Assembly: GCA_964342355.1 (NCBI GenBank) | Contig: CAYFFG010000016.1 | Location: 1-64,000, forward strand | Direction: 5' to 3' | From: Hirschia sp964342355 | GTDB taxonomy: Bacteria > Pseudomonadota > Alphaproteobacteria > Caulobacterales > Hyphomonadaceae | Length of the DNA stretch: 64,000 nucleotides | In this document: one piece after another, positions 51,341 through 60,989 of the stretch | How positions within the stretch are numbered: the stretch's first letter is position 1 | Layout of the letters: each line of letters opens with the position of its first letter | Notes under the pieces: generated by a model | Databases searched by the model: none | Told to the model about the DNA's origin: nothing | Seen by the model: the letters and a program-made list of their open reading frames with translations, nothing else | Position numbers and translations under genes: made by a program

Positions 51341-51373
51341 TGCTGACACAATGCTGACAGTATGTTGTCAGCA
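51341..51373. promoter_or_regulatory. WYL operator TGCTGACA/TGTCAGCA
   Basis: TGCTGACA (51352-51359) and TGTCAGCA (51366-51373) form a perfect inverted repeat with a 6-base spacer, and a direct copy of TGCTGACA lies at 51341-51348. Located between the divergent WYL regulator and GST genes. Expected binding site of the regulator. Confidence 0.75.
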
Positions 51374-51422
51374 GGGGTGGGTTAGCAAGGTGTCACCGGT
51401 GTCGTGGAAGAAAGGAAACACT

Positions 51423-52148
51423 ATGACAACCTTGTTTGGATGGGGCCCGATGTTCGGCTGTCCAGGGCCAAGCCCTTATGTTCTCAAATCCGACATGCAG
51501 CTTCAGATGCTTGGCGTCGAATTCGATCGCAAAATCGCAGACCTGGAAGCGGTGTCAAAACACAAAGCGCCTTATGTGGAAGACGAAGGTCAGATCATTC
51601 AGGATTCCAGCTTTATTCGCGCCCATTTTGAATCCAAGCTCGACAAGATCCTGGATGATTATGAAACCAATGAAGAACGCGGTGTCGCCTGGGCGCTAGA
51701 GCGTATGGCGGAAGGCCATCTTCTGACGACGATGGCTATGGAGCGTTGGCTGGTTGAAGAAAATTTTAACAAGGGCCCGCGCCTGTTTTTTATGGACGTA
51801 CCTGCAGAAATGCGTGAGCAGGTCTGCAAGGATGTCGTGGCTGAAATTGCAGCCACGCAGCAGGGCACAGGCATGGCGCGTCACTCTCGTGAGGAGCGCC
51901 TGCGTCTTGCAAAGTGGGACATTATGGCGATTGCCGCAACACTGGGGGCTAAGCCGTTCCTGATGGGCGACAAAGCATCGGCGCCAGATGCATCAGTTTC
52001 TGCTGCGTTGATCAGTTGTGCGACAGATTATTTCGACACACCGCTTGTCGACATGGTGCGCGAATATCCCAACCTAGTTGAATACATGCAGCGTGTTGAG
52101 GAAACTTACTTTGCCGAAAACAAATGGCCTCAAATGGCTATCGCGTAA
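51423..52148 (+). CDS. Glutathione S-transferase-like protein
   Basis: 241 residues. The N-terminal thioredoxin-like region (PYVLKSDMQLQMLGVEFDRKI) and a helical C-terminal domain fit the GST/FAX-like family with a short spacer. Catalytic Cys or Ser near the N-terminus is not clear (the sequence has GCPGPSP). Controlled by the divergent WYL regulator. Substrate unknown. Confidence 0.82.
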   Translation: MTTLFGWGPMFGCPGPSPYVLKSDMQLQMLGVEFDRKIADLEAVSKHKAPYVEDEGQIIQDSSFIRAHFESKLDKILDDYETNEERGVAWALERMAEGHLLTTMAMERWLVEENFNKGPRLFFMDVPAEMREQVCKDVVAEIAATQQGTGMARHSREERLRLAKWDIMAIAATLGAKPFLMGDKASAPDASVSAALISCATDYFDTPLVDMVREYPNLVEYMQRVEETYFAENKWPQMAIA

Positions 52149-52213
52149 AATAATCGGTTTGTCACAAGCGTGATTCCGTTTTAGGTCGGATGTGCATTGG
52201 TGGAGACATCACG

Positions 52214-52714
52214 ATGGACATCCGGCCTGAAAGAAACGGAGATGAGGATGCTATTCACGCGCTCACCCAGCGTGCGTTCTCAATGGTGCCTTATGCCGAT
52301 GGCAATGAGCAGGACATAATCGACAAACTTCGAGAAGCGGGTGCGCTCTTTCTGTCTCTTGTTGCAGAACAGGATGGTGTTGTTGTTGGGCAAGTGACGT
52401 TTTCGCCAGTGACGGTGGGCGAAACATCTGAGAATTGGTTTGGCCTTGGTCCGATAGCGGTCAATCCTGATTATCAAAAACAAGGAATTGGCGCAGCGCT
52501 GGTCAAAGACGGTTTGAAACGACTTCAGGCGTTAAGCGCGCATGGGTGTGTAGTGATCGGTGATCCAGGTTTTTACAGCCGGTTTGGTTTTTTCGCCGAC
52601 GGGTCTGTAACGTTTGGAGAGCTCGAAGCGCAATTCGTTCAGAAAATGGTCTTGAACGGGCCGGATGTGGCGGGTGAAGTGATTTATCCGCCAGCTTTTT
52701 ACCCCGCGACTTGA
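52214..52714 (+). CDS. GNAT-family N-acetyltransferase
   Basis: 166 residues of the YhbS-like type. VEFSPVTV-like strand (VVGQVTFSPVTV), GLGPIAVNPDYQKQGIGAALVK with the acetyl-CoA loop, and HGCVVIGDPGFYSRFGF. Acetyl acceptor unknown. The ATG at 52214 has a CGATGGAC context without a clear ribosome site. The rpsD promoter overlaps its 3' end. Confidence 0.88.
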   Translation: MDIRPERNGDEDAIHALTQRAFSMVPYADGNEQDIIDKLREAGALFLSLVAEQDGVVVGQVTFSPVTVGETSENWFGLGPIAVNPDYQKQGIGAALVKDGLKRLQALSAHGCVVIGDPGFYSRFGFFADGSVTFGELEAQFVQKMVLNGPDVAGEVIYPPAFYPAT

Positions 52715-52740
52715 CCTTTCAGCACTAATCCTGTTTATAC
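52711..52740 (+). promoter_or_regulatory. Likely rpsD promoter
   Basis: TTGACC (52711-52716) and TTATAC (52735-52740), 18-base spacer, overlapping the stop of the GNAT gene. It gives a leader of about 100 bases. Confidence 0.6.
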
Positions 52741-52847
52741 GCCGCTTCTCTGCCATAGCAGACATAACGGGTGGTGCGCAGACCGCCGTTGAAATCGCGG
52801 ATCTCATAGGGAGGTTCGCCGGCGCGCACTGAATAATGAGGTATCAT

Positions 52848-53465
52848 ATGTCACGTCGTCATTCGGCGAAGTACAAGATCGACCGCCGTGTTGGTGAAAA
52901 CATCTGGGGTCGCGCAAAATCACCAATCAACAAGCGTCAGTCCCGTCCTGGTCAGCACGGCCAGCGTCGTCAGGGCAAGATGTCCGACTTCGGTACGCAG
53001 TTGATGGCCAAGCAAAAGCTGAAAGGCCACTACGGCGACATTACAGAAAAACAGTTCCGTCGTATCTACGATGAAGCTGCTCGTCGTAAAGGCAACACAG
53101 CAGAGAACCTGATCGGTCTTCTGGAATCCCGTCTTGACGCGATTGTTTACCGCGCCAAATTCGTTCCAACAATCTTTGCTGCACGTCAGTTTGTGAACCA
53201 CGGCCACGTCACTGTGAACGGCAAAAAAGCAAACATCCCATCCATGCGTCTGCGTCCTGGCGATGTTGTCCAGGTTAAAGAAAAATCACGCTCAATGGCG
53301 CTGGTTCTTGAAGCGTTGGGTTCTGCTGAGCGCGACCTGCCTGACTACATTGAAGTCGAACCAAAAGACATGACTGCGACTTACATCCGCTTGCCTGAGC
53401 TGGCTGATGTGCCATACGCAGCGAAAATGGAACCAAACTTGGTGGTTGAATACTATTCATCATAA
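52848..53465 (+). CDS. rpsD: 30S ribosomal protein S4
   Basis: 205 residues. The N-terminal zinc-less S4 start MSRRHSAKYKIDRRVGENIW, NKRQSRPGQHGQRRQGKMSD, and the S4 RNA-binding fold with RLDAIVYRAKFVPT and RQFVNHGHVTVNGKK. An ATG at 52836 would add four residues not found in S4. Stand-alone here, with its own promoter and a strong terminator. Confidence 0.97.
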   Translation: MSRRHSAKYKIDRRVGENIWGRAKSPINKRQSRPGQHGQRRQGKMSDFGTQLMAKQKLKGHYGDITEKQFRRIYDEAARRKGNTAENLIGLLESRLDAIVYRAKFVPTIFAARQFVNHGHVTVNGKKANIPSMRLRPGDVVQVKEKSRSMALVLEALGSAERDLPDYIEVEPKDMTATYIRLPELADVPYAAKMEPNLVVEYYSS

Positions 53466-53497
53466 TAGGTTTAACGCGTTTCTCGCGTTGGATTTTT

Positions 53498-53530
53498 AAA
53501 ACCCCGCAGCTCTGCTTGCGGGGTTTTTTC
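53498..53530 (+). terminator. Rho-independent terminator after rpsD
   Basis: AAAACCCCGCA (53498-53508) pairs with TGCGGGGTTTT (53517-53527), with more T behind. A strong, nearly symmetrical terminator. Confidence 0.9.
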
Positions 53531-53609
53531 ATTGTTTGGCTTGTCAGGTCTTGTGTCGGGCGTGTAGCAAAACCGAGTTGAATTCTGCCTCAGTCAGAAC
53601 GGGTGAAGT

Positions 53610-54761
53610 ATGGCGGATACCGCGACACAGTCAGGCATTTCTGCGTCGTCGGACGCTTCTAATGCGATCGAGCTGACCGTCATTATCCCAACATTCAATG
53701 AAGTCGATAATGTTGCGCCCTTGCTTGAAAAACTCACCACAGCGCTTTCGGGGCTGCGATGGGAAGCTGTTTTTGTCGATGATGACTCCAGTGATGGAAC
53801 ACATCTGGCTGTGGCGGAGGCCGCAAAATCTGTCGCGAATGTGCGTCTCATCCGCCGTATTGGGCGTCGAGGGCTCTCTACAGCCGTTATCGAAGGCGCC
53901 TTAAGTTCGCTGGCGCGCTTTGTGGCTGTCATTGATGGCGACATGCAGCATGATGAAACCAAACTGGTTGAGATGCTTAATGAATTGCGAGCCGGCAAAG
54001 ATCTGGCTGTGGGCACGCGTTATGCCGGAGATGGCGGCACGGGCGACTGGGACGAAACACGCGAGAACGTCAGCCGGCTTGCGACACGTCTGGCCAAACT
54101 GGTCACCGGCACGCACCTGTCAGATCCGATGAGCGGATTTTTCATGATCCGCAGAGAAGCCTTTGAAGCGTCCATGCGGCGACTGTCAGGACAAGGGTTT
54201 AAAATCCTGTTGGATATCGTCGCATCCGCGCCCAAGCCGCTTGAAATCGTAGAAGTGCCCTATGTGTTTCAGTCACGTCAGTTTGGCGAGAGCAAGCTGG
54301 ATTCCATGGTGGCCGTTGAATACGCCATGCTGCTAATCGACAAAACGATCGGTAATGTGATCCCGGTTCGGTTCTTTATGTTTTCCCTTGTGGGCGGATT
54401 AGGGTTGTTCGTCCACATGGCAGTGCTGACGAGCGCGCACCAGCTTGCTGACGCCTCATTCGCTGTCGCACAGGCGACCGCGACGATTGTTGCGATGGGG
54501 TTCAACTTTTTCCTCAACAATATGCTCACCTATCGGGATAAGCGACTAAAGGGGCTACGCGACGTATTCGTTGGGTTGATCAGCTTTTATCTGGTGTGCA
54601 GCCTTGGCGCTGTCGCCAATGTCGGCGTGGCCAACTTCATGTTTGAAAAAGATTATGCCTGGTGGCTTTCAGGTGTGGCGGGCGTGCTGGTAGGCGCAGT
54701 CTGGAATTATGCTGCAACCTCAGTGTTTACATGGGGCGGCAAGAAAAAGACTGCGCATTAA
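53610..54761 (+). CDS. GT2 glycosyltransferase fused to GtrA-type membrane domain
   Basis: 383 residues. The N-terminal GT-A domain (TVIIPTFNEVDNVAPLLEKL, FVDDDSSDGTHLA, VIDGDMQHDETKLVEML) is polyprenol-phosphate mannosyl/glucosyl transferase-like; from about residue 245 on there are four TM helices of GtrA type (PVRFFMFSLVGGLGLFVHM, FFLNNMLTYRDKRLK). Likely makes a polyprenol-P-hexose and flips or anchors it for envelope glycans. The start follows a GTGAAG-type site. Confidence 0.88.
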   Translation: MADTATQSGISASSDASNAIELTVIIPTFNEVDNVAPLLEKLTTALSGLRWEAVFVDDDSSDGTHLAVAEAAKSVANVRLIRRIGRRGLSTAVIEGALSSLARFVAVIDGDMQHDETKLVEMLNELRAGKDLAVGTRYAGDGGTGDWDETRENVSRLATRLAKLVTGTHLSDPMSGFFMIRREAFEASMRRLSGQGFKILLDIVASAPKPLEIVEVPYVFQSRQFGESKLDSMVAVEYAMLLIDKTIGNVIPVRFFMFSLVGGLGLFVHMAVLTSAHQLADASFAVAQATATIVAMGFNFFLNNMLTYRDKRLKGLRDVFVGLISFYLVCSLGAVANVGVANFMFEKDYAWWLSGVAGVLVGAVWNYAATSVFTWGGKKKTAH

Positions 54762-54833
54762 GCGGCTTGCCTCAAGCGTCAGTTTAAAGGCAAACTTTCT
54801 AGCAACGCCAGTATAAGAGAAAGCTTCATCATC

Positions 54834-55664
54834 ATGTTTGAAACGCCAAGCATCAAAGAGGTGCGCAAAGCCACCTGTGTTCAGCCTGGCGACAAGATAA
54901 AATTAGATGATTTTCCAACGCACGGACGCGAACTGTTTCCCGATCGTGATCATGCAAAGCGGACCATGATGGATGATGCGCTGGCGATAGATGAATTTCA
55001 GGACCGGCTCTACGCTGAAAAGAAGCAAAGCCTATTGGTCGTGTTTCAGGGCATTGATACGTCTGGCAAGGATGGAACAACGAAGGCGGTGTTCTCACAG
55101 ACCTCTCCTTTGGGGCTGCGGGTGCATGCATTTGGCAAACCATCGTCAAACGAGCTGGCGCGCGATTACCTTTGGCGTGTTCACAATGTCGCCCCCCGAA
55201 AAGGCGAAGTCGCGATCTTCAATCGCTCCCATTATGAGGATGTGCTGGTTGTTCGGGTCCATGAACTTGTCCCCATAGAACAGGTTGAAGAACGCTACGA
55301 ACAGATCAACAATTTTGAAGAGCACCTGACAGAAAACGGCGTGACCATCCTGAAATGCATGCTGCACATTTCAAAAGACACGCAGCGTGAGCGCCTGATC
55401 GAACGACTTGAAAACCCGAACAAGCGCTGGAAATTCAATCCGGGAGATTTGGATGATCGTGCGAAATGGGATGAATTTCAGGACGCTTATGAGCGTGTGC
55501 TTAATCAGTGCTCGACGAAACACGCGCCTTGGCATGTCATTCCATCTGACAGCCGATCACGCAGAAAAGCCATCGCTGCTAGGTTGGTGCGCGGCGCGCT
55601 GGAAGACATGGATCCTAAGATTCCAGATCCAGGCTACAGGCCGGAACAGTTTGACATCAAATAA
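54834..55664 (+). CDS. ppk2: PPK2-family polyphosphate kinase
   Basis: 276 residues. Walker A GIDTSGKDGTTK (about residue 75) and the lid/Walker B region FNRSHYEDVLVVRVHELV with the Arg-rich EERYEQINNFEEHLTENG following. PPK2 enzymes phosphorylate NDPs or NMPs using polyphosphate or the reverse. The C-terminus KKRWKFNPGDLDDR-like segment fits class I. Stand-alone. Confidence 0.93.
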   Translation: MFETPSIKEVRKATCVQPGDKIKLDDFPTHGRELFPDRDHAKRTMMDDALAIDEFQDRLYAEKKQSLLVVFQGIDTSGKDGTTKAVFSQTSPLGLRVHAFGKPSSNELARDYLWRVHNVAPRKGEVAIFNRSHYEDVLVVRVHELVPIEQVEERYEQINNFEEHLTENGVTILKCMLHISKDTQRERLIERLENPNKRWKFNPGDLDDRAKWDEFQDAYERVLNQCSTKHAPWHVIPSDSRSRRKAIAARLVRGALEDMDPKIPDPGYRPEQFDIK

Positions 55665-55674
55665 TGCAAGTAGG

Positions 55675-57843
55675 CTAAGCGAACGCTGCCTGGGCTTCTT
55701 CAATCCAGTCGTAAATCTCTTCCTGATCGACTTCGGTGCCATTATCGGCAAGCCGGGACCCTTTAGGTGACTTGAGGAAAGTCGTCGCCGCTTTCAACAG
55801 ATCGCTTGCTGATGCTTCTGCTAAGTCTTCCACACAGCGCACGCCTGCGCCGACTAGAATTTGCGCATCGTGCACACGCAAGCTCGGCATGTCGATCATC
55901 AGTAATGTCTGATCCTGCCAGTCCGTCAGCGTCTCTGATGTCATGTAACGAGAGTTCAAACGTTCAGCGAGTTTGTCCGTGTTGGCCTGAATGAGATCGC
56001 CAGTGGTGTTGATCCCAACCTTGTTGAGCCGCGCAGCGGTCTTTTTGCCAATGGAAGGCGCGTCCACAATCGGCGAGGCCATTGTAAGCGAGCCTCGGCG
56101 GCTAGATTTTAAAAGTTCGTCTTCATCGACCAGATCGTCTTCAGCTTCATCAGGCGCTTCAGTTTTCTGCGCCACTTTGGGCTCTGGAGCCGGGGTCCGA
56201 GGAGGGACTTCAGGTTCAAGCTTGGCGTCTTCCAGCGGTTCAAAATCAACATCAATTGGTTCGGAACTCACGTCCGGTTTTGTCTTAATTTCCGCAGACG
56301 TTTCAGTCTGTTCAGACGGCTTCATATCCGCCTGTACTTTGATCTTTGGCTTAGCAGGAGAGTGCTTTTCAGCTGCCTGCTCTAGCGCCTTGGCTTCGAT
56401 CTCAGCCTGCTCCCGCGCTTTGCGGTCTGCGGTCGCATTTGCAGCGCGAAGGGCGGCAATCGCTTCTGCGGCTTCAGCTTCTTCCTTAGCGGTGCGCTTA
56501 GCTAGTTTCGCTTTGGTCTTTTCTTCCTTGGCTTTTAGCTCGGCCAACCGCTTTTCTTCACGCTGACGTTTTGCGTCTTCTTCAGCTTTGAGTTTGGCGG
56601 CTTTTTCAGCCTCGATCTCACGCTGTTTTTCTTCTGCTAAGCGCTGCTTTTCAGCCTCATCCTGACGCTTCTTCGCTTCAGCCAGACGAAGCTTTTCAGC
56701 TTTCTCTGCTTCCAGGGCCTTTGCCTTGGCTTCCTGAGCGGCCTTTTCTTCGGCGGCACGTGCTGCTTTGGCTGTTTTTGCCTCTTCAGCCTGTTTTTGT
56801 TTCAGCGCCTTTTTGTCGATAACAGGCTCGTCTCTCACTGGAGATGTTTCAACCGCAACCTGGCTAGCGCTGTTGCGCGCCACATGTTTGGTGCCAATCT
56901 TGCGCATACGCTGGGCGTCCAGCTCTTTAAGCGGCATGCGCAGAACTTGTTGAGCGTGCATTTTGCGGATCGCTTTGTCGTCATCAGGCAGGGCCTTGAT
57001 GACCTTGCCTGTCTTGCGCAGCTCTTTGTACATAGCTTCAACAATGCGACGATCGCCTGCGTCATCCAGCTTCTTGGTGATCCAGCGCACAGGGATGTCC
57101 AGTGTGGCAAGGAAACCGTTGAGTGTCAGGTTAGACTTTGGCGGTTTGACAGCGGCTTCTGCAAACGCCCGGTCAAATATCGCGGCCAGTCCTGACGTGG
57201 CGTAAGCAATTAGGTCTGAAATGATCTCAAGCAGCGTTTCGTCCAGCCCGTCTTCAGGCGACTTTACGCCGACATCCAGATTATAATGATCAATCAGGGT
57301 TTGGTAATGCGGGTGGGAGACTTCTGCGCCTGCGCGCACCATCCCGGATACAAAATTGACGCCTTCGCCAGTTGGAACCTCTGGGTATCCCTTCGCCTGA
57401 ATGCGACGCTCAAGTTCTCCATGGGATTTTGCAATCGACCATTCCAGCGCCCGGTGCATCGCGCCTTCTTCTTCGGTTTGGCCAGTGTGAAACGGTTGGA
57501 TCGGGTCGGCGTAGTAGTGGCTCATCACGCCGAGTGCGTAGACAGCATCGCTCCAACGCTTTGCTTTGAGCGCCATGACAGCTTTGCCATACCACTCCGC
57601 CGCCGCGTCGCGTGCGCCGCCCCATTCGCCTTCGCTGATATGCAGGACGTGGTTCTTGAAATCTTTAAAGTCGGTATCTGGCGCTTTAGCCCCTGAGAGC
57701 AGGTCCTGATGCAGCACTAGCATGAGGTCATGCCATCGCTCTGCATGTTCGCCTTTTATCAACGACAACGCGTTGATCGCGATGTGGTGGTGGGTCGAGC
57801 GGCAGCGGTGCGCGCGGATCACACGAAGAAGGAGCGAAGACAT
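55675..57843 (-). CDS. Zn-phospholipase-like / coiled-coil / DUF4332 fusion
   Basis: 722 residues in three parts. (1) About residues 1-200: an all-helical PLC/S1-P1-nuclease-like fold with THHHIAINALSLIKG, HHYADPIQPFHTG-type metal residues and MVRAGAEVSHPHYQTL. (2) About 290-530: a long Ala-Lys-Glu coiled coil, then an acidic Pro-rich stretch. (3) About 580-722: DUF4332, with DAPSIGKKTAARLNKVGI and GAGVRCVEDLAEASASDL, two helix-hairpin-helix-like units. The substrate of part 1 and the partner of part 3 are unknown. The gene is alone on the minus strand. Confidence 0.75.
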   Translation of the reverse strand: MSSLLLRVIRAHRCRSTHHHIAINALSLIKGEHAERWHDLMLVLHQDLLSGAKAPDTDFKDFKNHVLHISEGEWGGARDAAAEWYGKAVMALKAKRWSDAVYALGVMSHYYADPIQPFHTGQTEEEGAMHRALEWSIAKSHGELERRIQAKGYPEVPTGEGVNFVSGMVRAGAEVSHPHYQTLIDHYNLDVGVKSPEDGLDETLLEIISDLIAYATSGLAAIFDRAFAEAAVKPPKSNLTLNGFLATLDIPVRWITKKLDDAGDRRIVEAMYKELRKTGKVIKALPDDDKAIRKMHAQQVLRMPLKELDAQRMRKIGTKHVARNSASQVAVETSPVRDEPVIDKKALKQKQAEEAKTAKAARAAEEKAAQEAKAKALEAEKAEKLRLAEAKKRQDEAEKQRLAEEKQREIEAEKAAKLKAEEDAKRQREEKRLAELKAKEEKTKAKLAKRTAKEEAEAAEAIAALRAANATADRKAREQAEIEAKALEQAAEKHSPAKPKIKVQADMKPSEQTETSAEIKTKPDVSSEPIDVDFEPLEDAKLEPEVPPRTPAPEPKVAQKTEAPDEAEDDLVDEDELLKSSRRGSLTMASPIVDAPSIGKKTAARLNKVGINTTGDLIQANTDKLAERLNSRYMTSETLTDWQDQTLLMIDMPSLRVHDAQILVGAGVRCVEDLAEASASDLLKAATTFLKSPKGSRLADNGTEVDQEEIYDWIEEAQAAFA

Positions 57844-58058
57844 GGCAGCTTCCCTTGGAGCAGCGTTAGAGCAAATTCACTTCGATGATTTCAGCCAACT
57901 ACTGGGGCGAAAGTGTCGTGATTTGTCTTTCTGAAGAGTAAATAGATACGGAAAAAATTGCCGACTGTGGGTGTATTTGCAGTAACCTTTGCCTATTTGG
58001 ATGATAGGAAAAGGGCGCAATTAATCGCGTACACAGAAGATTGGCGGGGAGCATCGAC

Positions 58059-59051
58059 TTGATACCTATATCCATTTTAGACTTGTCTCCAATCAAACAG
58101 GACCAGTCGATCAGCCAGTCATTCGCTGAATCTTCCGCGCTCGCTAAAACCGCTGATGAGCTGGGCTTTAACCGTTACTGGTTTGCTGAACACCACAATA
58201 TTCCCAGCGTCGCCAGCGCAGCGACCGCTGTTCTGATCGGACATATCGCTGGGCAAACCTCGCGTATTCGGGTCGGCGCAGGCGGTATAATGCTGCCCAA
58301 TCATGCGCCGCTGACAATTGCTGAACAGTTTGGAACATTAGAAGCTATCTATCCCGGGCGGACTGATCTTGGCCTTGGCCGTGCGCCAGGCGGTGACATG
58401 AACACTGCTAGAGCTTTGCGTCGCACAATGCATGGCAGTGACGACAGTTTCCCACGTGATGTGCTGGAGCTGTTGGAGTATTTTAAAACACACGATGCGC
58501 CGCGCCCCGTGATAGCTATTCCGGGTGAGGGGGCAAACGTTCCCGTGTGGATTTTAGGGTCCAGCCTGTTTGGCGCGCAAATGGCGGCGCATTATGGATT
58601 GCCATACGCATTTGCTTCGCACTTTGCCCCACAAATGCTGGAAGAAGCCGTTCATGCCTATCGGACGGGTTTCAGGCCGTCAGAGTATATGGATCAGCCA
58701 TATTTCATGATGGCGTGCAATGTGGTGGCGGCTGACACAGATGATGAGGCAAAACTCATTTTTACGTCCCAACAGCAGGCTTTCATCAATCTGCGCACAG
58801 GCAATGCTGGACCGGTGCCGCCGCCAAATCCGAATTTTATACCACCGCCTGGCGGGCAGGCTGTTCTCGACAGTGTTCTGCGTTATTCAGCTGTCGGTTC
58901 GGCGGAGACGGTCAAGGCGCGCCTCAGCAGTTTCATAGATCAGGTGAAACCGGACGAACTGATCATGTCAGCGTCCGGTTACACGCTTGATGCGCGTCGC
59001 AGATCACTTGCGTTGGTAAGCGAGACGATGGGGCTGAATCAGCCTTCATAA
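58059..59051 (+). CDS. LLM-class flavin-dependent oxidoreductase
   Basis: 330 residues from TTG at 58059. ISILDLSPIKQ, YWFAEHHNIPSVASAA, LPNHAPLTIAEQFGTLEAIYPGR and DLGLGRAPGGD are luciferase-like monooxygenase motifs of the LLM type. A TTG at 58041 is also in frame, but GGGGAG 7 bases before 58059 fits better and gives the usual N-terminus. It converges on rimO, overlapping by 13 bases. Substrate unknown. Confidence 0.88.
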   Translation: MIPISILDLSPIKQDQSISQSFAESSALAKTADELGFNRYWFAEHHNIPSVASAATAVLIGHIAGQTSRIRVGAGGIMLPNHAPLTIAEQFGTLEAIYPGRTDLGLGRAPGGDMNTARALRRTMHGSDDSFPRDVLELLEYFKTHDAPRPVIAIPGEGANVPVWILGSSLFGAQMAAHYGLPYAFASHFAPQMLEEAVHAYRTGFRPSEYMDQPYFMMACNVVAADTDDEAKLIFTSQQQAFINLRTGNAGPVPPPNPNFIPPPGGQAVLDSVLRYSAVGSAETVKARLSSFIDQVKPDELIMSASGYTLDARRRSLALVSETMGLNQPS

Positions 59052-60403
59052 TCTGGGGCGGTTCCCCAGAGGTCATAGACGTCCGCATCCGTGATCTTCA
59101 CTTTTACGATTTCGCCGGTTTTAAGACCTGGATAATCTTCGATATTGACGATGCCGTCGATTTCCGGCGCGTCCGCAGAAGTCCGCCCCACAGCGTTGTC
59201 GCCATCAGCGTCATCGATGATCACGTCCAGCGTGCGGCCAACTTGAGCTTCTGAGCGTTCGTGGCTGATTTCCTGTTGCAGCTGCATAAACCGATGCCAG
59301 CGCTCTTCCTTGACCTCTTCAGGCACATGGTCAGGCAAGTCATGAGAAACCGCGCCCTTCACATCCTCATATTTGAAACAACCGGCTCGGTCGATTTTTG
59401 CTTCGCGCATAAAGTCGAGCAATTGCTCAAAATCATCGTCTGTTTCGCCAGGGAAGCCAACAATGAATGTGGACCGGATCGCAATGTCGGGCACATCCTT
59501 GCGCCATTGTTTGATACGCTCCAGCACCAGGTCTTGTTTGGCCGGGCGCTTCATGTTGCGCAACACATTCTGCGCGGCATGTTGGAAGGGAATGTCCAGA
59601 TAAGGCAGGATTTTCCCTTCAGCCATCAACGGAATCACCTTGTCTACATGCGGATAAGGATAGACATAATGAAGCCGCGTCCAAAGCCCCATGTCTCCTA
59701 AGCCTTCGCAAAGATCAAGGAAACGGGTCTCGTATTCCTTGTCTTTCCATGTGCGTGGCTCGTATTTGACATCAAGGCCGTAAGCGGACGTGTCCTGAGA
59801 AATTACCAGTAATTCCTGAACGCCGGCATTTTTGAGTTGTTCTGCTTCACGCAGCACATGGTCAATCGGACGCGATTGCAAGTCACCGCGCAAAGCCGGA
59901 ATGATGCAGAATGTGCAGCGATTGGAACATCCTTCAGAAATCTTCAGGTAGGCGTAATGGCGTGGTGTCAGGCGAATGCCGCTTTCCGGAACCAAGGCTT
60001 GAAATGGATGATCCGGGGCAGGGCAGTGCGTATGAACAGCATCCATCACCTGCTCATACTGATGCGGCCCAGTGACCGCGAGCACTTTAGGGTAGCGCTG
60101 CTCAATCACTTCAGGTTCGGCGCCCAGACAGCCGGTCACAATCACGCGGCCATTCTCAGTTAAGGCTTCGCCGATGGCCTCAAGACTCTCGTCTCGCGCC
60201 GAATCAAGAAAACCACACGTATTGACCAGCACTAGATCCGCGCCTTGATAGTCAGGCGAAATTTCATAACCCTCGGCGCGCAGGCGTGTAATAATGCGCT
60301 CAGAGTCAACGAGCGCCTTGGGACAGCCAAGGGAGACAATACCGACTTTCGGCGATTGAGCGGGCGGGCGCACGGGCGCCTGAGTTGTCGTGGATGCGTT
60401 CAT
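59039..60403 (-). CDS. rimO: Ribosomal protein S12 methylthiotransferase
   Basis: 454 residues. N-terminal MTTase (UPF0004) domain with VSLGCPKALVDSERI and VNTCGFLDSARDES; the radical-SAM triad is in SEGCSNRCTFCIIP; a C-terminal TRAM-like part holds EAQVGRTLDVIIDD. Methylthiolates an Asp of S12. Convergent with the LLM gene. Confidence 0.94.
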   Translation of the reverse strand: MNASTTTQAPVRPPAQSPKVGIVSLGCPKALVDSERIITRLRAEGYEISPDYQGADLVLVNTCGFLDSARDESLEAIGEALTENGRVIVTGCLGAEPEVIEQRYPKVLAVTGPHQYEQVMDAVHTHCPAPDHPFQALVPESGIRLTPRHYAYLKISEGCSNRCTFCIIPALRGDLQSRPIDHVLREAEQLKNAGVQELLVISQDTSAYGLDVKYEPRTWKDKEYETRFLDLCEGLGDMGLWTRLHYVYPYPHVDKVIPLMAEGKILPYLDIPFQHAAQNVLRNMKRPAKQDLVLERIKQWRKDVPDIAIRSTFIVGFPGETDDDFEQLLDFMREAKIDRAGCFKYEDVKGAVSHDLPDHVPEEVKEERWHRFMQLQQEISHERSEAQVGRTLDVIIDDADGDNAVGRTSADAPEIDGIVNIEDYPGLKTGEIVKVKITDADVYDLWGTAPDYEG

Positions 60404-60487
60404 GCAGCTCGATTTAGCAGATTACAAAAATCACGCCAGTAGGAAATCAGCTTAAACGTGCGAAGAGCTTGACCTGAACCTTACGAT

Positions 60488-60826
60488 CTACTCGTCGTCT
60501 AGCGCGCAATATTCAAGCCCAGCGCTGATACCGCGCCGCCAAACCGTTCGACAGAGGTAACGTTGTCCGAAAGCTGAAAGGTTGACGTATTCAGGAAGGT
60601 TGGACGCGACCTGACACGAAATACCTGCGCCAGTCTCACTCATGTCAACGATGATGCAGGGTTCGCCCTTGCCACTGGGCAGATAAACTGTGCTGTCACG
60701 GTAAGTTGGCACACGCTCGGCATAGCGTCCTTCGCGATGACGCTTTGGTTCAATCTGTTTAGATTGAGCAATGGCGGCGATCCTGTCTGGCGCCTGCGGT
60801 TTCTTCTTTTTGAACTTACCTAGCAT
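60488..60826 (-). CDS. PilZ-domain protein
   Basis: 112 residues. A Lys-rich N-terminal helix is followed by a PilZ domain: RYAERV (RxxxR-like) and IIVDMSETGAGISC (DxSxxG), which bind cyclic di-GMP in family members. It ends soon after the domain, so it may be an adaptor. Upstream of rimO by 84 bases on the same strand. Confidence 0.86.
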   Translation of the reverse strand: MLGKFKKKKPQAPDRIAAIAQSKQIEPKRHREGRYAERVPTYRDSTVYLPSGKGEPCIIVDMSETGAGISCQVASNLPEYVNLSAFGQRYLCRTVWRRGISAGLEYCALDDE

Positions 60827-60989
60827 CGTTTTGACAACTGTATTCTTTGGTTAACGCACCTGTTTACGATCCCTTTGGAGCACTCAGTGTATTTATATAT
60901 TGCAAACAAATAGTAATTTTCAGGCTGTTATTTGCTAGCAACCACTTTTTGTGTGTTTATGGTTGAGAAATGCGCGCACAAGTCTTTGC

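Noticed and set aside
55991..56566. 191-codon plus frame antisense to the fusion gene
   Set aside because: Ser/Ala-rich complement of the Lys/Glu-rich coiled coil.
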